From: Sulfurovum sp.
Lineage (GTDB): Bacteria; Campylobacterota; Campylobacteria; Campylobacterales; Sulfurovaceae
NCBI GenBank assembly: GCA_003978395.1
Contig: QNZV01000114.1
Location: forward strand, 1-36,070
DNA: 36,070 nucleotides
Direction: 5' to 3'
Below are positions 1-7,680 of this stretch, in pieces. Numbering within the stretch: the stretch's first letter is position 1; each line of letters opens with the position of its first letter. Made by a program: the position numbers and the translations under genes. Below the pieces are notes generated by a model that worked only from the letters and a program-made list of their open reading frames with translations, had not been told where the DNA came from and did not search any database.

Positions 1-953
1 TGTATAGGAGCCATTAGGAAAACCCGTTTCCCTCTTAGTTTATAAGAGCCTACCTGTAAAATTACAGAGACGGTCTCTACCACAAAAATCAGTCCAATTA
101 ATAATAGAAGGGCTTCACTTTTGGCAATAATTGCTAAATATGCAATAACGCCACCAATAGCAAGAGAACCTGTATCGCCCATAAATATTTCGGCAGGATA
201 ACCGTTGTACCATAAAAATCCAAGTAGTGCACCCGAAAGAGTAGTTGCCAAAATAGTTACCTCTCCGACCCCTTGAATATTAGGTAAGAGTAGATAACCT
301 GAAAATACAGCATGTCCAGTTACATAAACAAGAATACCCAGTGTAGAGAGTGAGATAATTGAGGGTACAGTTGCCAAACCATCAAGTCCATCCGTTAAAT
401 TAACAGCATTGGTGGTTGCCAAAAAGACAATAATCCAAAAAGGAATAGCGAAGTAACCCATATCAAAAATAGGGTCTTTGATAAAAGGGATATAAATAGT
501 TGTAGGAAAATCAGCTACCAAGATTAAAAAGAGTGAAACAGCAATAGCAATAACAAGCAATAGAGCCATTTTACCACGGCTCGATAGACCTTGTAGGTTA
601 TCTCCTGCGAGAATCTTGCCTAAGTCATCTTGAAATCCAACCAATGCAAAACCGATAATGGTCAAGAGTCCTGCAATAATATAAGGGTTAGAAATTTGTG
701 CAGTCAAAAGAACACCAACAACAGTAGCAATAACAAAAACAGCCCCACCCATAGTGGGTGTATTCTGTTTAGATGCATGGTTAGGAACATATTTATTAAT
801 CGGTTGTTTGGCTTTTTTAGAGATAGCCCAAGCTATATAACGAGGAATAGCATACAGAGTAAGAAGGAAGGCAATAAAAAATCCAAATCCTGCACGTACA
901 GAGATATATTGTAAAAGATTGATGTCAAAAAGTTCGTAAAGTGAGTAGAGCAT
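1..953 (-). CDS. mraY: Phospho-N-acetylmuramoyl-pentapeptide-transferase MraY (3' end cut by window edge)
   Basis: MraY transfers phospho-MurNAc-pentapeptide from UDP to undecaprenyl phosphate, making lipid I at the inner membrane. The frame opens with ATG at 953 ([20 protein letters not shown]) and stays open for 317 codons to the left edge; the family is about 350 residues, so roughly 35-40 C-terminal residues are missing. Visible signatures are the paired aspartates of GFQDDLG (D109, D110) and the [14 protein letters not shown] motif (D188, D191), which carry Mg2+ binding and catalysis in this family. Hydrophobic segments alternate with short loops, as expected for a ten-helix membrane enzyme. 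It diverges from gpmI across an 84-bp gap (954-1037). Identification is firm; only the C-terminus is unseen. Confidence 0.96.
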   Translation of the reverse strand, partial: MLYSLYELFDINLLQYISVRAGFGFFIAFLLTLYAIPRYIAWAISKKAKQPINKYVPNHASKQNTPTMGGAVFVIATVVGVLLTAQISNPYIIAGLLTIIGFALVGFQDDLGKILAGDNLQGLSSRGKMALLLVIAIAVSLFLILVADFPTTIYIPFIKDPIFDMGYFAIPFWIIVFLATTNAVNLTDGLDGLATVPSIISLSTLGILVYVTGHAVFSGYLLLPNIQGVGEVTILATTLSGALLGFLWYNGYPAEIFMGDTGSLAIGGVIAYLAIIAKSEALLLLIGLIFVVETVSVILQVGSYKLRGKRVFLMAPI

Positions 954-1037
954 AGAGTTATCATCCTGAATTTAGAGTCTATTAAGTAAACAAGTGCTAT
1001 TTTACTTTAATTTTTATAAAGATAGGGGTATAGATAA

Positions 1038-2525
1038 ATGAAGATTAAAAAAACTGTTTTAATTATTACTGATGGTATAGGTTGTAAACCTGATAGTAGT
1101 TGTAATGCCTTTAAAGATGCACAGAAACCAACTTATGATAAGTTGTTAAAAGATGTTCCAAAAACACTTATTTCTACACATGGGTTAAGTGTTGGTCTGC
1201 CAGAAGGACAGATGGGAAATTCTGAAGTTGGACATATGAGTATTGGTGCAGGTCGAGTTTTATATCAAGATTTGGTCAAAATCTCTTTGGCGATTGAAGA
1301 TGGGAGTATAGAAGAGAACGATGCTTTAAACTCTACATTAGAGAAGAGTAATAGAGTTCATATTATTGCACTGCTTTCCGATGGTGGGGTGCATTCTCAT
1401 ATTAATCATATTATAGGTATTGCAAAACTTGCCCAAAATAGAGATAAAAAGGTATTCTTACACCTTATTACTGATGGGCGTGATGTTTCGCCAACTTCAG
1501 CAAAACAATATGTAGAAGAGATAGAGAATATCTGTTCTAAAAACATCTCTATCGCTACTATTGGTGGACGTTTTTATACGATGGATAGAGACAATCGTTG
1601 GGAAAGAGTAGCAAAAGGATACAATGCTATTGTTACAGCAACCTCATCAACAAACTTGGATGCACAAGCTTATATAGCAGACTCATATGCTCATAAAATT
1701 TATGATGAGTTTTTAGAACCTGTAGCCCTAAATGGATATGAGGGAATGCAAGAGAGTGATGCTGTTCTTATTGCCAACTTTCGTTCTGATAGAGTTCGTG
1801 AAATTACAACAGCACTAGGGGTTAAAGAGTTCGATGGTTTTGAGCGTAATTTTTTACCTTTAAACATTGCAACCATGACCAAATATGATGCCTCTTTTGA
1901 TTTTCCAATTATGTTCTCCAAAGAAGTTCCTAAAAATACTCTAGCACAAGTGGTATCTGATGCAAAATTAACACAACTGCATACGGCTGAAACTGAAAAG
2001 TATGCACATGTAACGTTTTTCTTGAATGGTGGAGTAGAAGAGCCAATGATAGGAGAAAGTAGAGTTCTAATTCCTAGCCCTGATGTAAAAACCTACGATA
2101 TGAAACCTGAAATGTCAGCTCCTGAAGTGGGAGAGGCTGTTCGTAAAGGTATGGATGAAGAGTATGATTTGATTATTGTAAACTTTGCCAATGGAGATAT
2201 GGTTGGACATACAGGAAACTATGAGGCAGCGTGTTTGGCTGTAACTGCTGTGGACAAAGAGGTAGGAGAGATAATTAAAAAGGCAAAAGAGAGAGATTAT
2301 GCCATTGTTTTAACCTCTGACCATGGAAACTGTGAGGAGATGAAAGATGAGAAGGGCAATATCTTGACAAATCATACTGTTGGAGATGTTTGGTGTTATA
2401 TTATGGCTGATGGTATTAAAAATTTAAAAGAGAATGGTGGGCTAAATAATGTTGCACCGACTGTTTTGGAGATAATGGGTCTACCAATACCTAGCCAAAT
2501 GGATAAATCTCTAATTAAGCTATAA
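1038..2525 (+). CDS. gpmI: 2,3-bisphosphoglycerate-independent phosphoglycerate mutase
   Basis: This cytosolic two-Mn2+ enzyme interconverts 3- and 2-phosphoglycerate in glycolysis and gluconeogenesis. The 495 residues fit the GpmI family (about 490-515). N-terminal LIITDGIG supplies the first metal-binding aspartate (D12), and GQMGNSEVGHMSIGAGR holds the catalytic serine (S62) that is transiently phosphorylated. LLSDGGVHSHINH, LITDGRDVSP and the late TSDHGNCEEM block add further metal and substrate residues of the alkaline-phosphatase fold. NHTVGDVW near the C-terminus is also typical. The start ATG has only a weak purine-rich stretch (ATAGGGG) ahead of it, but it matches the family N-terminus exactly. 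The gene stands alone between the divergent mraY and a small unknown gene. Confidence 0.97.
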   Translation: MKIKKTVLIITDGIGCKPDSSCNAFKDAQKPTYDKLLKDVPKTLISTHGLSVGLPEGQMGNSEVGHMSIGAGRVLYQDLVKISLAIEDGSIEENDALNSTLEKSNRVHIIALLSDGGVHSHINHIIGIAKLAQNRDKKVFLHLITDGRDVSPTSAKQYVEEIENICSKNISIATIGGRFYTMDRDNRWERVAKGYNAIVTATSSTNLDAQAYIADSYAHKIYDEFLEPVALNGYEGMQESDAVLIANFRSDRVREITTALGVKEFDGFERNFLPLNIATMTKYDASFDFPIMFSKEVPKNTLAQVVSDAKLTQLHTAETEKYAHVTFFLNGGVEEPMIGESRVLIPSPDVKTYDMKPEMSAPEVGEAVRKGMDEEYDLIIVNFANGDMVGHTGNYEAACLAVTAVDKEVGEIIKKAKERDYAIVLTSDHGNCEEMKDEKGNILTNHTVGDVWCYIMADGIKNLKENGGLNNVAPTVLEIMGLPIPSQMDKSLIKL

Positions 2526-2611
2526 TTTAATCTATATTTTATGGAAAGTTATGTTTATATTCGATATTATATAAAAGTGTTATTTTTTATGTTCCAAGGG
2601 AAGGATAGATT

Positions 2612-2953
2612 ATGGATAAAATGATAAAGGAGTCTGTTGCAACGTTGTTCTGTCATGCAATTAAATTAGATAATAAAGATTTAAAGGTTGAAAAGCCTCT
2701 ATTTTGTCGATTTATGGGAGAGAACTTTGATTGTAATAGTGAAGAGTCTCAAAAACTATTAGAAGAGATAATGAATAAGGATTGTGATAATATAGACACC
2801 CATATATCTATTGTTAGTAATGCTTTATATAATGAACCCTATTGGAAAATGCATTTACTAAAACAGTTAAATCATATTATTTTCAAAAGTAATATTAGAG
2901 ATGAAGATTATGATTTTTTTGATAAAGTAAAAGAGTCATTTTTTAAAAGATAA
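2612..2953 (+). CDS. Small acidic helical protein of unknown function (possibly TerB-like)
   Basis: I do not recognise this 113-residue protein with certainty. It has no signal peptide or membrane segment, is rich in Asp, Glu, Lys, Asn and Phe, and is predicted mostly helical. Its pattern (an N-terminal helix with a D-rich loop, then a helix pair ending in LLKQLNHIIFKSNIRDEDY and a final DFFDKVKESFF helix) loosely recalls TerB-like domains; that is inference at low confidence. A strong Shine-Dalgarno sequence (AAGGGAAGGA) stands just before the ATG, which supports real translation. It lies 86 bp after gpmI and converges on the bacteriohemerythrin gene, sharing a perfect hairpin over both stop codons. 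Confidence 0.7.
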   Translation: MDKMIKESVATLFCHAIKLDNKDLKVEKPLFCRFMGENFDCNSEESQKLLEEIMNKDCDNIDTHISIVSNALYNEPYWKMHLLKQLNHIIFKSNIRDEDYDFFDKVKESFFKR

Positions 2954-2975
2954 TTTGCTTTTTAGCAAATTATCT
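2948..2975. terminator. Perfect 12-bp hairpin between convergent genes, probable bidirectional terminator
   Basis: AGATAATTTGCT (2948-2959) and AGCAAATTATCT (2964-2975) are perfect inverted repeats with a 4-nt T loop. The structure overlaps the stop codon of the upstream plus-strand gene (2951-2953) and the stop codon of the minus-strand hemerythrin gene (2970-2972). A TTTT tract follows on the minus strand; the plus strand has no clear T-run, so termination is better supported for hemerythrin. Confidence 0.7.
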
Positions 2976-3368
2976 ACTACTCTCAACAAATTTTTTATAC
3001 TTCATATCTTCATCTAAAACATGCTTAAGTAGCCATGTCGTTACAAAATTTCCAATATCTTTAATATAAGAATCTTGATTAATACCCAAAGCAATTTTTT
3101 TTAATGTTCTTGAAAATTGAATATGTTGTTCTATATGCTCTTCTAGTGCAGGATAACCTTTTGATTGCATATACATCTCTTCATAAATAAAATGTTCAAC
3201 TGTATAGTCATTAAGTGAGATAAACAGCTCTCTAAAAATAGTAGAATCATCTACTCCTGCTTCTACAAAAAAATAGATTTCATTTGAAAGATTAAAGAGA
3301 CCTTTATGCTGTTCATCAATTTTCTCTTCGCCCATAGAATATGCATCTTTCCATTTTAACAGCTTCAT
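2970..3368 (-). CDS. Bacteriohemerythrin (non-haem diiron O2-binding protein)
   Basis: A single-domain hemerythrin of 132 residues, the usual length for stand-alone bacterial forms. All seven diiron ligands are present: H21 (IDEQHKGLF), H59 and E63 (EHFIYEEMYM), H78 and H82 (HIEQH), H116 and D121 (HVLDEDMKY). The W6 and N29 positions of the family pattern are also kept. Bacteriohemerythrins reversibly bind oxygen in the cytosol, for delivery, storage or sensing; which applies here cannot be told from sequence. Translation begins at ATG 3368 with GGAG 8 nt upstream. It stands alone with its own upstream region (3369-3551) and ends in a hairpin shared with the convergent small gene. Confidence 0.94.
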   Translation of the reverse strand: MKLLKWKDAYSMGEEKIDEQHKGLFNLSNEIYFFVEAGVDDSTIFRELFISLNDYTVEHFIYEEMYMQSKGYPALEEHIEQHIQFSRTLKKIALGINQDSYIKDIGNFVTTWLLKHVLDEDMKYKKFVESSR

Positions 3369-3480
3369 CAGTTATCTCCATTTACTTTAATAAGAGGTAA
3401 AACACCTTTACATATTAAAAAGTATATTTTAACAAAACTTATAAAAGTATTAAATTTGTAAAATATGAAAAAAAGAGTTC

Positions 3481-3504
3481 AAAAGAGTGATTTTATGCTC
3501 TTTT
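3481..3504. repeat. Inverted repeat in the hemerythrin-fabG divergent region
   Basis: AAAAGAG (3481-3487) and CTCTTTT (3498-3504) are perfect 7-bp inverted repeats around a 10-nt centre. The site lies 113 bp upstream of the hemerythrin start and 48 bp upstream of fabG. It could be an operator or a weak RNA hairpin; nothing in the sequence decides between these. The rest of 3369-3551 shows only AT-rich, promoter-like sequence. Confidence 0.35.
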
Positions 3505-3551
3505 AACAAGCAATAGACTACAATAAGCCCAATATTTATAGAAGGCAAATA

Positions 3552-4295
3552 ATGAAATTTACAGGAAAAAATGTACTTGTAACAGGGTCAAGTAGAGGAA
3601 TTGGAGCTGAAATAGCTAAGAGTTTGGCAGGTTTTGGTCTTAAAGTATGGGTTAACTATAGAAGTGGCGAAGCAGAAGCAAAAGCTGTTCAAGCTTCTAT
3701 TATTGAAGCTGGTGGAGAGGCTGAAGTGATTGGTTTTGATGTCAGTGATGAGAAAGCATTTATGGAGGCAATCAAAACCATTGTAGCTACCGATGGCGAG
3801 ATTGCTTACTTGGTTAATAATGCAGGGATTACCAAAGATAAATTGGCAATGCGTATGAAAACAGATGAGTTTATGTCGGTTATCAATGCCAATTTAACCT
3901 CTACTTTTATAGGGTGTCGAGAAGCTCTAAAAGCGATGCGTAAAAAACGTTTTGGTTCGGTTGTAAATATCGCTTCTATTGTAGGAGAAACAGGAAATGC
4001 AGGACAGACAAACTACGCTGCAAGCAAGGGTGGAACCATTGCCATGACAAAATCATTTGCCATTGAAGCAGGAACAAGTGGAATAAGATACAACACTATA
4101 ACTCCTGGTTTTATTGCTACGGAGATGACAAATGTTCTAAAAGATGAGGTAAAAGAGATGTTTACTGCAAAAATTCCTATGGCTCGTTTTGGAAACCCAA
4201 GCGAAGTGGCTGAGGCTGTTGCCTTTTTACTAAGCGACCACTCAAGTTACATTACAGGAGAGACATTAAAAGTAAACGGTGGAATGTTAATGTAG
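3552..4295 (+). CDS. fabG: 3-oxoacyl-[acyl-carrier-protein] reductase FabG
   Basis: This short-chain dehydrogenase reduces beta-ketoacyl-ACP with NADPH in type II fatty-acid elongation. The 247 residues match FabG length. The Rossmann dinucleotide site TGSSRGIG (residues 11-18), the NNAG motif (89-92) and the catalytic S142, Y155 and K159 (in NYAASKGG) are all present. The C-terminal SDHSSYITGETLKVNGGM block is characteristic of FabG among short-chain dehydrogenases. AAGG sits 6 nt before the ATG. No acpP follows; the next gene, only 11 bp on and on the same strand, is a response regulator, so the two are probably co-transcribed. Confidence 0.93.
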   Translation: MKFTGKNVLVTGSSRGIGAEIAKSLAGFGLKVWVNYRSGEAEAKAVQASIIEAGGEAEVIGFDVSDEKAFMEAIKTIVATDGEIAYLVNNAGITKDKLAMRMKTDEFMSVINANLTSTFIGCREALKAMRKKRFGSVVNIASIVGETGNAGQTNYAASKGGTIAMTKSFAIEAGTSGIRYNTITPGFIATEMTNVLKDEVKEMFTAKIPMARFGNPSEVAEAVAFLLSDHSSYITGETLKVNGGMLM

Positions 4296-4306
4296 TATTG
4301 ATAACA

Positions 4307-4951
4307 ATGAAGATACTCATACTTGAAGATGATAAACTTTTCAATGAAACCCTCGAAGACTTTTTAGAAGAAGAGGGTTTTGATGTAGCATTTGCTCTTG
4401 ACCCCTACTCTGCTTTAGAGTTAGCCTATGAGCAAAAATTTGACCTCTATCTCTTTGATGTCAATCTCCCTTATGAAACAGGCTTCTCTTTACTCAAAAA
4501 ACTACGTGATTCAGGTGATTCTACTCCTACTATTTTTCTAACTTCGCGTGATGATAAGAACTCTATTACCGAGGGTTTTAATGTGGGTGCTGATGATTAT
4601 ATGAAAAAACCTATAGATTTAGATGAACTTCTGTTACGAATCAGAGCTATTTTACGCCGAAAATATAGAAGTGATAAGATAACTATTGGAGAATATACCA
4701 TTGATGTAATGGCTAAAAAACTCTACCATAATCATAAACTTCTCAAAGTAACAAGCAAAGCTATTGAGCTTCTACTATTACTCTTAAATGCAAAAGGAGA
4801 AGTAGTTCAAACAGCTCAAATAGAAGAGCAACTTTGGCATGCCAATGAAGAGGCTAGCTTGGGAGCGATTCGTGTTTATGTAACAAAATTAAAAAAATAC
4901 TTCCCAAATATTGAAAATATTCGAGGAGTTGGGTATCGGTTGGGTAATTAA
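4307..4951 (+). CDS. OmpR-family response regulator, no adjacent kinase
   Basis: A transcriptional response regulator with an N-terminal receiver and a C-terminal winged helix. From ATG 4307 (MKILILEDDKLF) it is 214 residues. The receiver shows the acidic pocket E7-D8-D9, phosphoacceptor D51 (LYLFDVNLP), the TSRDD segment and the conserved Lys of YMKKPIDLDELL. The effector half (about 125-214) ends in IRVYVTKLKKYFPNIENIRGVGYRLG, the recognition helix and wing of the Trans_reg_C family. A TTG codon 9 bp upstream would also give a frame, but the ATG matches the usual N-terminus. It follows fabG by 11 bp, and no histidine kinase is adjacent, so its partner must be encoded elsewhere. It converges on the exosortase gene across 11 bp. 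Confidence 0.9.
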   Translation: MKILILEDDKLFNETLEDFLEEEGFDVAFALDPYSALELAYEQKFDLYLFDVNLPYETGFSLLKKLRDSGDSTPTIFLTSRDDKNSITEGFNVGADDYMKKPIDLDELLLRIRAILRRKYRSDKITIGEYTIDVMAKKLYHNHKLLKVTSKAIELLLLLLNAKGEVVQTAQIEEQLWHANEEASLGAIRVYVTKLKKYFPNIENIRGVGYRLGN

Positions 4952-4962
4952 GTCATTTTTAT

Positions 4963-5451
4963 TTACACTTTTATTAAAACAGGTTGCTTTTTACGACTTT
5001 TAACAAATACAGTAAAAAGCATTAATCCTGTAAAAATTAAAAGAGCATTTCCCAAATAGTCATGTGCTAATGAGAAGTTATTCTGTTCTTGCAATACAAA
5101 TTGAGTAACCATCCATATTCTAAAGGTATTTATTAAAGAGATTAAAATATAACCAAATATAGCCCATTTAACTTTATGTAGTAAGGTAGCAGGAAAAGCC
5201 ATAATTGATGCTAAAAAGAAAAGGTAGGGAATTATCCCATTACATGCTTTTTCAATAATTAAAGAGTAGTTATTAGTAATAAAAATACGATAATTATTCA
5301 TCATCTCATTTGGTAATGTCAATGAAGTTAAATAACTTGTTAAGTTTGTTTGGTATTGATTGATTAGTAACCCAAGGGGAGATCCATCCCAATAGAAAAT
5401 TCCAAAAAATAGAGCAATACCTATCCAGTAAGTTAATAAAAATTTAATCAT
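4963..5451 (-). CDS. Short exosortase/archaeosortase-family membrane transpeptidase (XrtH-like)
   Basis: This 162-residue protein has about five hydrophobic segments and the exosortase triad. C70 lies in IIEKACNGIIPYLFFLASI, R111 in LINTFRIWMV and H130 in FSLAHDYLGNALL, each at the edge of a membrane helix. Exosortases are thought to cleave proteins carrying a C-terminal sorting signal (short motif, membrane helix, basic tail), often linked to surface display. The short length and the ACNGI...AFPA pattern resemble the small XrtH-type enzymes more than the large EPS-linked XrtA; that subtype is inference. No protein in this window ends in a recognisable sorting signal. It lies 147 bp downstream of the T2SS operon in the same orientation. 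Confidence in the superfamily is high, in the subtype low. Confidence 0.85.
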   Translation of the reverse strand: MIKFLLTYWIGIALFFGIFYWDGSPLGLLINQYQTNLTSYLTSLTLPNEMMNNYRIFITNNYSLIIEKACNGIIPYLFFLASIMAFPATLLHKVKWAIFGYILISLINTFRIWMVTQFVLQEQNNFSLAHDYLGNALLIFTGLMLFTVFVKSRKKQPVLIKV

Positions 5452-5488
5452 TTTAGTTTTGCCTTATATTATATTTTTTTTAATTCAG

Positions 5489-5510
5489 AATAATATTAAA
5501 AAATATTATT
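5489..5510. repeat. AT-only inverted repeat between gspJ and the exosortase gene
   Basis: AATAATATT and AATATTATT form a perfect 9-bp inverted repeat with an AAAA centre. It sits in the 147-bp gap (5452-5598) downstream of gspJ and upstream of the exosortase start on the minus strand. It could weakly end the T2SS transcript or act as an operator; with only A-T pairs neither is strongly supported. I see no gene in this gap. Confidence 0.3.
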
Positions 5511-5598
5511 TATTATATAGTATAAAAGTATAGTATAAGTGGACTTAATTTTAATTTAAACTTAAACTAAAAAATTAATTGTTATTATTTTGATAATA

Positions 5599-6156
5599 TC
5601 AAGGTTTATCTCTACTTGTATTATTTTCATGCTGTTTAATAGGCTTTAATGGTAGATTTTGTGTCATAAAAATTTGTGCTTCTTGACCTTTTACTTTAAT
5701 CATTGCTAATATTTTAGTTTTGTTTTTACTTTTATAAATTTTAAAAAGTTCAAGATGCTTGGCAATAACATCTATTTCAACCTTCTCTTCACTTTTTAAC
5801 GGAATGCTATACTTTCCACCTTCTATACGTAAGAGGGTATTATTCTCTTTATAGACCAACCAAACAACTTTTGCTTGTGCTAAACCATGAATAGAGTTGG
5901 TAGTACGGTTAATTGTTAAACGATGAAACTTATCTTCGGTATTAATAGTAATATTATAATCAGCATGCATCAAATCCATATATAGTGATGTACTTCCTTT
6001 TAAGGTATTGGTTGATTTTTCTAAATAATGGAATAGATGAAGATTTGACTTACGTAAAATATCGGCACTTTTATAGAGTGCCATAAGTACCAAAGAGAGA
6101 AGAGTTATAGAGATAAGAACCTCTACGAGAGTAAATGCTGGCTTTTTGTTTTTCAT
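5599..6156 (-). CDS. gspJ: Type II secretion minor pseudopilin, GspJ-like
   Basis: The N-terminus MKNKKPA|FTLVEVLISITLLSLVLMALY is a textbook class III prepilin signal: short basic leader, cleavage after A7, phenylalanine at +1, glutamate at +5, then a hydrophobic helix. The remaining 150 or so residues form a beta-rich periplasmic domain. At 185 residues and last in the K-L-M-N-C-D-E-J operon, it fits GspJ, which with I and K forms the pseudopilus tip. Its start lies 11 bp after the gspE stop. The C-terminus is basic and polar (PLKPIKQHENNTSRDKP) and shows no membrane anchor. The J assignment rests on size and company; the pseudopilin call itself is firm. Confidence 0.8.
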   Translation of the reverse strand: MKNKKPAFTLVEVLISITLLSLVLMALYKSADILRKSNLHLFHYLEKSTNTLKGSTSLYMDLMHADYNITINTEDKFHRLTINRTTNSIHGLAQAKVVWLVYKENNTLLRIEGGKYSIPLKSEEKVEIDVIAKHLELFKIYKSKNKTKILAMIKVKGQEAQIFMTQNLPLKPIKQHENNTSRDKP

Positions 6157-6167
6157 ATTTTTATATT

Positions 6168-7679
6168 TTAATCTTCCATAATTCCAATACGAATTGCCTC
6201 TTCATAGGAGGTGTCTCCGTCAACGAGCATATCTTTAAGCTTATCTGCAATGGTTTTCATTCCTAGTTTTTTCATCTCTAAACGAATTTGATGGTCATTA
6301 AGTCCATCTTTCAACATCTCTTTTACTTTATCGTTCATTACAAAAAGTTCCCCCACTGCTTGTCGACCTTTGTAGCCTGTAAAATCACACTCTGTACAAC
6401 CAGAAGCTTTAAAGTAGAGACGATTAGGTAAAGATAGCTCCTCTAGTGCTGTAGGAGATAATTGTGTAGGTTTTTTACAACTGGTACATAATTTTCGTGT
6501 TAACCTTTGTGCTAAGACACCCAATAGAGTAGAAGTTAATAAGAAATCTTCAATTCCCATATCCATCAGCCTAGATATAGCAGAGGTAGCATCATTAGTA
6601 TGTAGAGTAGATAGCATCAAGTGACCTGTTAATGCTGAACGCAGTGAAATATCAGCTGTTTCAGAATCTCTAATCTCTCCTACCATAATAATGTCGGGGT
6701 CTTGTCTTAGAATAGAGCGTAACCCTGCTGCAAAAGTAAGTCCGACTTTGGTATTAACTTGAATTTGATTTACATTTTCAGCATTGTACTCTACAGGGTC
6801 TTCAACGGTAATAATATTTTTATCAGGTGTCGCAATGTGTTGAAGACAAGCATGGAGGGTGGTTGATTTACCCGAACCCGTAGGTCCAGTAACAAGTATC
6901 ATTCCATGAGGATGCGTAAGAAGTCTATTTAAATCTTTGGTAATATCATCGGTAAAGCCCAATGTCTTTAGAGTAGGAATACTTTCACTCGTCATTAAAA
7001 GTCTCATAACCACACGTTCACCATGATAGGTTGGTAAGACGGAAACCCTAATATCAAGTGAATTACCTGAAATACTTACTTGTGTTCGTCCATCTTGTGG
7101 GATTCTCTTCTCTGAAATATCAAGGTTAGAGATAACTTTAATACGTGAAATAACCAGTGCTGTAATATTTTTATCAATATCTAAATGTTTTTTTAGCGCA
7201 CCATTAATTCGTAATCGTACCTCTCCTTTCTTTTCGAGAGTCTCAATATGAATATCTGAAGCTCCTTTTTTAATGGCTTGAAAAAAGAGAGAGTTAACAA
7301 GTTTAACAACAGGAGCAGACTCTTCATTTGAAAGTAAATCTTGTGAGTTTCTAATAAAGTCTAATAAATCAGACTCTACCTCAATAATATCATCAGAAGA
7401 GGTATCTACATTTTCAAAATCAGAACCTGTTTGAATCTCTTTAAATTTTTGTAAGAGCCTATCAAAACTTCCTGTATCAAGTTCAACAATGGGATAGTTT
7501 ATATCAAGCGTAGCTAGATGGTTTAATGCCATAGGTAAATTTTTATTTTCTACTATAATAGAAGGTAAATCATCTATATTGGCAAAGAGAAGATTGTGCT
7601 TCATTGCCAATTTATTATTAATCTCATCACTCCATAAAGGTTCTAAATCTACATTTTCTAAAAAAGGTAACTTTATCAT
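6168..7679 (-). CDS. gspE: Type II secretion ATPase GspE
   Basis: This hexameric cytosolic ATPase powers pseudopilus assembly. I place the start at ATG 7679 (MIKLPFLENV), giving 503 residues: AGGAG lies 6 nt upstream and the gspD stop is one base away. The open frame runs 16 codons further into gspD without a ribosome site. The order is an N-terminal MshEN/GspE-N-like domain, then Walker A GPTGSGKST (265-273), the aspartate box ITVEDPVEY, Walker B IIMVGEIRD (330-338) and the histidine box TLHTND. A zinc-binding CxxC pair follows (C398/C401 and C428/C431), which marks secretion and pilus-assembly ATPases rather than PilT retraction ATPases. PilB of type IV pili is the main alternative, but the operon context supports GspE. 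Confidence 0.93.
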   Translation of the reverse strand: MIKLPFLENVDLEPLWSDEINNKLAMKHNLLFANIDDLPSIIVENKNLPMALNHLATLDINYPIVELDTGSFDRLLQKFKEIQTGSDFENVDTSSDDIIEVESDLLDFIRNSQDLLSNEESAPVVKLVNSLFFQAIKKGASDIHIETLEKKGEVRLRINGALKKHLDIDKNITALVISRIKVISNLDISEKRIPQDGRTQVSISGNSLDIRVSVLPTYHGERVVMRLLMTSESIPTLKTLGFTDDITKDLNRLLTHPHGMILVTGPTGSGKSTTLHACLQHIATPDKNIITVEDPVEYNAENVNQIQVNTKVGLTFAAGLRSILRQDPDIIMVGEIRDSETADISLRSALTGHLMLSTLHTNDATSAISRLMDMGIEDFLLTSTLLGVLAQRLTRKLCTSCKKPTQLSPTALEELSLPNRLYFKASGCTECDFTGYKGRQAVGELFVMNDKVKEMLKDGLNDHQIRLEMKKLGMKTIADKLKDMLVDGDTSYEEAIRIGIMED

Positions 7680-7680
7680 T

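Noticed and set aside
630-914. Open frame of 94 codons on the plus strand
   Set aside because: It lies antisense inside mraY, whose protein motifs are clear, and encodes low-complexity sequence with no ribosome site.
1700-1921. Minus-strand open frame inside gpmI
   Set aside because: Antisense shadow of a strongly conserved coding frame, without family features.
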